Source: Anthoceros angustus
Lineage: Eukaryota > Streptophyta > Anthocerotopsida > Anthocerotales > Anthocerotaceae
Length of the DNA: 64,000 nucleotides
Assembly: GCA_010909165.1 (NCBI GenBank)
Contig: MU008165.1
Span: 186,001 to 250,000 of the forward strand
Direction: 5' to 3'
Below, piece after piece: positions 56,621-64,000 of this stretch (positions within the stretch are counted from its first letter, which is position 1; each line of letters begins with the position of its first letter). Position numbers and translations under genes: made by a program. Below the pieces are notes generated by a model. That model did no database searches. It worked only from the letters and a program-made list of their open reading frames with translations, and was not told the DNA's origin.

Positions 56621-58497
56621 AGCAAGTGATATGACCAACTCGAGCATTGAGAGCAAGAATAGTTAGCCAAAGGATAGCCACGATGAAGTCACAAAACGAA
56701 ACACAAGTAGATTGGCATGAAAGCATGCCTCAGAGCATCCAAAGTACAACTTGTGGACCCGCAAGGGCCACCTTATCACCTATCCCCTCATCATCTATCC
56801 CCTGCGCTGCTCACATGGGGACACACCTCCCTATTCTGGTTTCCCGTAATCAGCAAAAGATCTCTTCTAAGCACATTTATATGTGTCCACTTAACAGTAT
56901 TCATCCGATGGTTATGGTTTTTAGTGCGTTGGAAAGGCCGTTTGGACTAAGGCCTTATTTTAGGATTGGCTGCTTGCTCATTTCATAGGACTAGCCTTGC
57001 ATTGCTGTGCAATAGGACAAAGTATGCCAAATTGTGGCTTGGTGGGTTGTGCACTTGCAATTCCGATCTTTATTAGTGCGAAACTGACATGTGGTGTTAC
57101 ATGGCCATATTTAACCCCAAAGCGCTGAACGAGTTGATCCCCTCATTTTTTTCAATATAACAATTAATTAAATAAAATAGTTTGTACAAGCGCTCTCGAC
57201 CACAAAGATGAGGATGCTTTCCTCTACCAATTCATGTGCTGAGAAAAACTCTCCACTAAGACAAGCTTCCATGACAAATTCGCGACAACAACTTCGGGAA
57301 TACATGGGTTCGCACCCGACAAACTTTCAGGAGTACGGGTCCATGCCAAAAACACCCTATGTACTGAAGTCCCTTCAACGAAATCGGCGCGTCTTGGAGC
57401 AGCGAGGACTCAACTCTTCTACCTTGTGGCTCTTTAGAGCTTTTTTGGAGACAAACAACGAGTCACAAATTCCCCTCCCCCATGTACCCGCCCCCTTTGA
57501 GAAGACTGAAATTGAATACATACCTTGGTACATACATACTTCCTAGGTATGCACTACCGGGGCTTAAAAGCATAGAATAATAAAGCACAAGCGTGGAGAG
57601 GACACCCATGACGCGAGTCTTGAAGGGGCGCGCGGGAGGCCGGCGCAAGCCAGCGCGTGTGCGAAGGCGACGTGCCGAGGGACCTGGCTCCGCCGTGGCA
57701 GCCACTGTGCGCCACCTCGCAGGTCCGCTTTCACACCTTGGGATGATGTGGCCGCCGGGTCTTCTCATCTTTATAGCTCTCGGCGCGTCCAGGGACAGAT
57801 TGCGCTGCCTTTCGTCCAGTCCCGCCTTGGAATTTCACTCTCCGCTAGAATCGCCCCGCTCCCTTCGCCTCCACCCCTCGCCTCCCCTCGGCTCCCGCCT
57901 CATCCACATCCCGCCCCAGCACAATTCACCGCCATCCCCCGTTCAGGCTGTGTGTGTGGATTTTTGTTACCAGCTTTTCTACACGCACGGTAGGATTTTG
58001 TCGTTCTTTACGCGTTCTCTTGTTTTTCCACTAGTGAAGCAACCTGTTGCACAAAACCATCCATCTCCGTCCGTCTCCCGTACTCCTGGAGTGGTGTGAG
58101 CTTTGCCATCTTGGCTTCCAGGTGTTTGCTAATTCGACTCTCTTTGAGAAGAGGAAGTAGGTAGCGGTGAGATCAATTCCTACATTGCAACCGTCAGTCA
58201 AGTTTTGGTCATTCTCACGTCTCCACAGATAGATTGCTACAGGAGATCCCCCTGTTTGGAAGGATTTCGAAAAACAGAGATACAGTACTTGTCGGAAGTT
58301 GGAGTTTTGTTCCAATTGTGTGTGTTTGTACATAGCTCAATTGGCACAGGTTTTTGAAAAATTCACATTCTCACATCGGAGCAGAACGGCAGTGCGGCAG
58401 GGAGTGGCGTGCTATTGGCGGGATGAATCTGGGACGTTGCAGGATGTGAAAAGGGTCCGGAGTCGAGGCAATTGAGGGAATCCGGGCGAGCATCATC
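56621..58497. other. Flank and 5' leader of the NRAMP gene
   Basis: The left part (to about 57540) contains short open frames with no recognised domain. From about 57590 the sequence becomes GC-rich and then CT-rich (57820-57950), as expected of a plant promoter and 5' leader. An intron in the leader is plausible (donor-like ACGGTAGGAT near 57987) but cannot be confirmed. Confidence 0.35.
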
Positions 58498-60683
58498 ATG
58501 TCTGGTGGCAGGGACAGGGACAGCGCTTCCGTGCCTTTACTGCGGAATGGTTATGCTGGGCGCAGAACTCTTGCTTTCCAGCCCTTTGGGGCTGAGGAGG
58601 AGGAGGAGAGGGCGTACGAGAAGTCTGAGCAAATTGATGTCGCGGCGTATGATAAGGATGGGGCGGAGGATGAGAGTGCAGACTTTTTGCCTAAGTTTTC
58701 CTGGAAAAAACTCTGGATCTACACGGGGCCAGGGTTTCTCATGAGCATTGCTTACCTTGATCCCGGAAACATTGAAAGTGATTTGCAGGTTGGAGCTCAG
58801 GCCGGGTATACATTGCTATGGCTTTTGATGTGGGCCACGGTGATGGGGCTGCTGATTCAATTGCTTGCAGCTAGGCTTGGGGTTGCTACGGGTCGTCATC
58901 TTGCCGAGCTGTGTAGAGACGAATATCCTGTGTGGGCCAGGTTAGTGCTATGGTTGTTGACGGAGTTTGCCATCATCGGGGCAGACATCCAGGAGGTGAT
59001 CGGCAGTGCTATCGCATTTCGTATATTGTCCAATGGGAGGATACCTCTTTGGGCAGGTGTGCTCATCACTGGAATCGATGGGTAAGCTTCTCAATGTTCT
59101 GATCAACTGGTCTGTATCCAGCGCTGTGGCTCAGGGATCAGGAACAGGACGGTAACGTTGTGCTGTTCACCTGTGTGCAGATTTTTGTTTCTGTTTCTGG
59201 AGAGCTTTGGGGTGAGGAAGCTGGAAGCTCTGTTTGGGGCTTTTATCTCCGTTATGGCCGTTTCCTTTGCTTGGATGTTCTTCGAAGCCACGCCTGATGC
59301 GGGGGCGACCATCTCGGGTGAGCAAAGCTTTATAGAGTTTCTGGGGATGGCTCTTTTAATGGAACCTAGTGCTTGAATGACCGTCATCTGCGTATCGGAG
59401 AGTACTTGCAGTTGAAAGAAAAACGCCTTGCCTGACGAGCCTTGGATATGCAGGTCTCATCATCCCAAGAATTCCAGGCCAAGCTTTGGACAAAGCAGTG
59501 GGCATTGTAGGGGCAGTCATCATGCCCCATAACATCTTCCTGCACTCTGCTTTGGTGCAGTCACGGTCCATTGACTCGAGTAAGAAGAGCAGAGTCCGAG
59601 ACGCCCTCAGATACTACTCCATCGAGTCCTCCATCGCGCTCTTTATATCGTTTATTATCAACGTGTTCATCATGGCAGTGTTTGCCAAAGGTTTCTATGG
59701 GAAAAAGGAGGCCGATTCGATTGGCCTTCTGAACGCTGGTACCAATCATGTGCCTACGCTGTCGTTACCCTATTTAGCTGTACACCCTGCCATGGAGCCT
59801 GCTCTAGGACTGATAGTTGTTTTGTTGACTTGCTTGAAGGTGAATACCTACAACGGGAGTACGGTGGTGGATTTTTTCCCATTCTCTACATATGGGCTAT
59901 CGGGCTATTGGCAGCAGGTCAAAGCAGCACGATGACTGGTACCTACACAGGGCAGTTTGTCATGGCGGGGTTTTTGAACCTTAAAGTGAAGAAGTGGATC
60001 CGTGTTTTCATCACCAGGAGTGTGGCCATCATCCCAACAATCCTCGTTGCTCTGCTTTTTGACAACTCAGAGAATGAGCTGGACCTTGTAAATGAGTGGC
60101 TCAACGTGTTACAGTCTGTCCAACTGCCATTTGCCTTGATTCCTCTTCTCGTCCTTGTTGCCAACGAAAGAATCATGGGAGTGTTTGCAATCGGGACGAT
60201 CACTAAGGTAAGAGAGCCCTCTTCTCCATGTGAAATTGCATCATACTTTGTCTTCAGTCAACTTGACTACAAAGTTTTAGTGTCCCTGCAATTTACATAT
60301 TGAATAACGTGCAGGTGGTCGCTTGGTTCATTGCGCTTCTTGTGCTACTGATCAATGCCTATCTACTAGTTGCCTTCTTCCTGATCGAGAGGGTCGACAC
60401 ACCATTTGTGATTGCCCTGCTCCTCTTGGGCACTGTCGCATATGTGGCTTTCATCTTGTACTTGATACTTCAGCCGGTGGTAAAGGACGGTGGCTGGAAG
60501 TTTCTGAGTTGCAAGGCCCCCTTTCCAGGGTTAGTGCTCCCTCTCCCTCTCTTTGTCAGCTACCCCTCTATTGCAGCTCGATCGTCGTGAGAGTCCCTGC
60601 TCTCAAATCTCTCGCATTCTTGCAGGGACAAGTTAAGCAGTGCGGGTCACGAGACAACGTTCGACTTGCCAACTGCCTCCTAG
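58498..60683 (+). CDS. NRAMP divalent metal transporter, vacuolar NRAMP2/3/4-like
   Basis: Proton-coupled Fe/Mn transporter of the NRAMP family, closest to the plant NRAMP2/3/4 group that acts on vacuolar or endomembranes. Six exons (58498-59081, 59181-59317, 59454-59738, 59840-60207, 60315-60529, 60626-60683) give 548 residues. A cytosolic acidic N-terminus contains SVPLLR, a dileucine-type sorting signal like those of vacuolar members. TM1 holds the metal-binding DPGN ([12 protein letters not shown]). [15 protein letters not shown] and [14 protein letters not shown] follow. TM6 holds MPHN ([20 protein letters not shown]), and the family signature reads [20 protein letters not shown]. The DPGN and MPHN residues are intact, so it should be active. 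The last small exon (58 bp) ends TFDLPTAS. Confidence 0.94.
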
Positions 60684-63481
60684 GGGCCGCCCTCTACAAT
60701 CACATCTACTCATCACATACCCTATTCCACGGTACCAACTGCCAAGTAACCGCTGAGGTACAGTAAAACGTGTAGATCGATTAGAAACGACGATTCAGAT
60801 TGAGGCAGCCCATCTCGATCTGAATACCACTTGGATGCGGTACCAACTTGGGTCGGGGGTCAGCTGGGTCAGTTGTACTGTTGCCCACCTGATTCTTTTT
60901 CCCCGTTAAAGCTGGAATCCGGACGTGCGAGATGTGTGTACAGTGCTGCTATTATTGAAGCGAAAATACTATTCCTGTTATGCTACGTGTGTAGTACAAC
61001 ACTACATATCACCACTTATTGAGGTAGTAGTCCGAAGCACTAGCTCACTTTGAAGTATTTTTTGAATAATAACATAACCAAAACAAGCAACACAAGCATA
61101 TCATATTCAGACTTTAGCAACCCAAAGGCTAAATCTCACCGAAAGATTATTGCCCGCTTATCGAATATCGAAGCGCGTGCCAATGTTGTAGCGTAGTGCC
61201 CGGCTACCGGCCACAAGGCTAAGGACTGGCCACTTGGCAACCTGCCATTCTTGCAGGATGGTTGCTGGGACCAACCATCCATTTCCCATTTCCGTGACAA
61301 ATCTCTTGGTGACTTTCCTGGAGACAGAGTTCACAAACTGTAGGACAACTTAGCAGGCGGGAAGCCATAAAATGAAATAGGCAACCATGCATTTTGGATA
61401 CCTTCCTTCGTCCACTGCCAGGTCCTTGTTCTGGGCCTCCAATCTGGATGCACGAAGGATTCGTTACTGCTTGCCGCCGTTCATCTGGTCGATATGAACA
61501 GTGGACAGTAACTGATTCACAGGCCTGTGTTCTGGTCATACGTTGTCGAGGTGTGCCAGACATTTTCCAAGAGCGCACTCTCACCATTTAGGTTGGAAAC
61601 CAAATGTTAAACTCTTCCCCTACAACAAAATCAGGCAGTCTCTCCCACGGAATGTATGTAAGCTTCACTTCCTGCTTGGTCTAGAAAATTTCCCCCGAAT
61701 GGCTACAATTCAACTAAAATCCTCTTTGCAAAATGGGCCAGCTACAGCTTGCTGCAGGCCTTCAAACCCTGAGACCTGTTCGGGCAGCATTGCTGGAGTT
61801 TCAAACTATACGGAATGTTCAAATGGGAGGCAGCCTAAGCACCTCATCAGTCTGATTCATCATTTTGGAATTGTTGCACAAGCCGTAACGGGCAGTGCAG
61901 AGGAAAACCAGCCCGTAGCCTGGGGCCGGTAGCCGGGCCCTATGGGACAAGGTTGGCACCGCGAGTCGATAAGCTAGTATTAATCTTTCGTCGGTGAGAT
62001 TTAGCCCTTGGCCTTAGCAACATTAAAGCCGTTTAGGTGAGAAGATTTATACTCAATTATCAAATTGTGAAAATGATAGGTTATCCAGTTGGCGAGGATG
62101 ACTAGTCGTTGAGGGAGTGAATCGTTCATTCGTCTTCGGCAGGGCGGCTGGAGCTCGGAGCTTGGGCGCCTGGTTGGCAGGTAGTGATTTCTTCCTGGTT
62201 GCTGGTAGTGATCTTTTCCAGCGTGAGGTCTTGATCCGAGTGATGTCTGTGCGGAGCACTTGCATTAGTCTGAGAGCGGCCTTTGTGTGGAAGTCATTGC
62301 GCTTTGAAAAGGTTGAGAGGGAGCAGACTGTCCTGCATGTCAAGCCTCAGCTGCCATGGTGCTTCCTAGACGGCCCTGCCGTCCTCCTTCTGCTTCGGCT
62401 AAGACTTCTGCTGCAGTTAGATGGCGCAGATCCTTCAACCTCGTGTCTTGACGTTTGGTTCCGTTTTCAGGTGTGGGAAGATGCAAATGTAGGTTCCAAG
62501 GGGCCCGCCCTTCATGGCCCGCAGGCTGACTTGGGGCTCGCTGCTTTGGCAGGGGCTTCTGTGGGTCTCCGCATACGTCTTTGTGGCGCTGATTGCAGCA
62601 TTTCCTGGGTTGTACAGGGCGGTAATCGTCTTTCTCGGATGAGTGGGATCTCCTCCTGCCCTCTCCTACAGAATTTGGGTTGTGTCTCGTTGTACTTCTG
62701 ACGGGATGCAGTGCTGACGACCCGACTCTGAGAGAACCTGGATCCACGACACGGGCACCTGAAGGCGTTGCTGTTTTCTGTTGTTTGTTCTCCTCTTGGG
62801 AGGAGAATGAAATTGTGCTCAGTTTGAAACTCTCTTGACTTGTACAGTACAACGCAGCAGCATTTTCGGAGTTTTGGTGCACTTGAGTAACATAACTACT
62901 TAATCAATTATGATGGTGAGAGGGCATCAAACAATCAGGTAGACAGCTTGGATAAATTTTGTCCCTGGTACTGCAATGTTGGATCGAGAAAAGATCACGT
63001 TTGTGCTACGCCAGGAAACATACCACGGGCTTGAACGGAAGTTTGGCAGGTGTCCATGCACCCATTTGCATCTATCATACAGAGAGATCACGAAATCAGG
63101 CTTCCAATTACCAGCCAGTCTCACCTGATCCCTACGCCTCCATACTGTCGTTGGACATCTGTCCAGTTAGAACATCAAAAGGATAGATTTGACAAAAGAT
63201 GAGCCAGTTCACGTACTCTTTTGAGAGTTAGAAAAAAATCAAATTGGAAGGTAGTCCAGGATACAGACAAGGATACAGAACCAGTTCCGTACTTGAAGTC
63301 CGCCATCAAGTGAAAAGAGACTGCATCCAATGCCAGTTACAAGTGTGAGCTCACATCTGTTTGCAACAACGTTTTGTAAGGATACAAGCAACAGCAGTGA
63401 AGCCATTTCTCCAGACGTATCTCCTTCGAGGAACATGTTTGCCGCAGAACGCAAGGCCAGCTGACACGGGGGTGGAGGCTT
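60684..63481. other. Long intergenic region with no confident gene
   Basis: This includes the NRAMP 3' flank. Open frames at 61219-61587 and 62340-62882 (minus) and 62117-62701 (plus) overlap one another and have no recognised domains or clear splice context. A GAGG-TAGT-rich segment at about 61020 and GGTAGCCGGG-type motifs at about 61200 and 61930 recur without clear meaning. The part from about 62900 to 63481 may be the 3' untranslated region of the gene at the right edge. Confidence 0.35.
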
Positions 63482-64000
63482 TTAGTCCTGTTCTTGCTTG
63501 ATCCATTCCCTACTTTTATGGTGACCAGAATACCGACTCTGATGATATTTGGAATCCAGCTCCCTGTCCACAGTACCTTCCCACCTGTCTTCTCTCCTCA
63601 CAGAGTTATGATGTTGGTAACTGCTTCTTCCCGGTGATCTGCTGCACTGTTGTTCAGGGTGTCTGGTCTTGTCTGTGCGATGTCTATTAGCACTTTCATA
63701 ATTCTCAAATCGAGAAGGATCATAGGCTGTGCTATCACGGCTTCGGCTCTGCGTGCCATGCCGACTTTTCTGGGATCCAAGGTCACCATCTCTGGTCTCA
63801 ACTGTCTGTGCCATATATTTTCCAGTATCATGTCTGCTACATTGAGAGAAACTCCTATCCCGGTGTGGCCTTGAATCAATTGGCTCCTGTGTCAAAGTCT
63901 CAGCCTTAGGTTCTTGCTGAACTCTTTGAGAGAAAGTCCTATCCCGGTGTGGCCTTGAGTCAATTGGCTCTTGTGTCAAAGTTTCAGCCTTAGGTTCTTG
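63482..64000 (-). CDS. Arg/Ser/His-rich protein, C-terminal part, runs off the window
   Basis: An open frame continues to the window edge with its stop at 63482, so the start and any domains lie outside. The visible 170 or so residues are highly charged and rich in Arg, Ser, His and Asp (SRSRDSTAYDPSRF, RSPGRSSYQHH), as in nuclear RNA-processing proteins. Near the edge a 28-residue unit (TLTQEPIDSRPHRDR-FSQ, 84 bp) is repeated almost perfectly, suggesting a recent internal tandem duplication. A splicing-factor or RNA-binding role is only a guess from composition. Confidence 0.6.
   Translation of the reverse strand, partial: QEPKAETLTQEPIDSRPHRDRTFSQRVQQEPKAETLTQEPIDSRPHRDRSFSQCSRHDTGKYMAQTVETRDGDLGSQKSRHGTQSRSRDSTAYDPSRFENYESANRHRTDKTRHPEQQCSRSPGRSSYQHHNSVRREDRWEGTVDRELDSKYHQSRYSGHHKSREWIKQEQD

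Noticed and set aside
62340-62882. 180-residue minus-strand ORF
   Set aside because: It overlaps a plus-strand ORF of similar length, has no domain, and its composition gives no preference for either strand.
1-64000. CRISPR array, operon, phage-like or bacterial defence system
   Set aside because: The genes are intron-containing plant-type genes. The tandem arrays lack the uniform repeat and unique-spacer structure of CRISPR, and no prokaryotic gene cluster was seen.

Overview
The window looks like nuclear DNA of a photosynthetic eukaryote, most likely a seedless land plant. Genes are split by short GT-AG introns of roughly 50-300 bp, and several proteins carry plastid or thylakoid-lumen type leaders (a PsbP-domain protein, an FAD monooxygenase, a PP2C). 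There is one intronless pentatricopeptide (PPR) protein with a C-terminal DYW-type deaminase domain, a family that is abundant in land plants that edit organellar RNA. The species cannot be named from the sequence alone. A nine-exon gene resembling axonemal proteins would fit a plant with swimming sperm, but that is inference.

Layout. The first 42 kb is mostly gene-dense, broken by repeats and AT-rich sequence at about 17.8-25.8 kb. Reading left to right: SERINC membrane protein (minus, 0.7-3.1 kb); NT5DC-type HAD 5'-nucleotidase (minus, 4.9-8.3 kb); phosphoacetylglucosamine mutase (minus, 9.1-11.7 kb), divergent from TMEM147 (plus, 12.0-13.4 kb); a 33/39-bp minisatellite (14.4-15.1 kb); FAD monooxygenase (plus, 15.7-17.8 kb); a CYP72-clan P450 (plus, 19.1-21.2 kb) between two direct copies of a long repeat; an AT-rich repeat zone; a third partial repeat copy abutting a broken cysteinyl-tRNA synthetase fragment (24.4-25.0 kb); the PPR-DYW gene (25.9-28.3 kb); SEC22 R-SNARE (30.6-31.9 kb); the nine-exon unknown gene (32.1-33.8 kb); an NTF2-like/UVR protein (minus, 34.2-35.1 kb), divergent from the PsbP-domain gene (plus, 35.3-36.2 kb); exosome subunit MTR3/EXOSC6 (36.3-37.2 kb); a pyridoxamine-phosphate-oxidase-like flavoprotein (37.7-38.8 kb); and a PP2C phosphatase (minus, 39.6-41.9 kb).

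From about 42.17 to 57 kb the character changes sharply. This part holds nested tandem duplications, GC-rich and AT-rich minisatellites, fragments of a non-LTR retrotransposon read on the minus strand, and decayed ORFs. Copies of the same unit differ repeatedly in homopolymer length, which could reflect imperfect long-read consensus rather than biology. A clear gene, an NRAMP metal transporter, returns at 58.5-60.7 kb. The right edge holds the 3' end of an Arg/Ser-rich protein gene (minus) that runs out of the window.

The genes are unrelated housekeeping and metabolic functions: ER membrane biogenesis, vesicle fusion, UDP-GlcNAc synthesis, RNA exosome, plastid proteins and metal transport. 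No operon-like or defence-like system is visible. The most unusual structure is a repeat family whose copies lie next to, or contain, gene pieces: the P450 between copies A and B, the CysRS fragment beside copy C, and an exon-like segment inside copy A. This could be a gene-fragment-capturing element. Exon boundaries below were placed by eye from splice signals, reading-frame continuity and remembered family motifs; no alignment was run.
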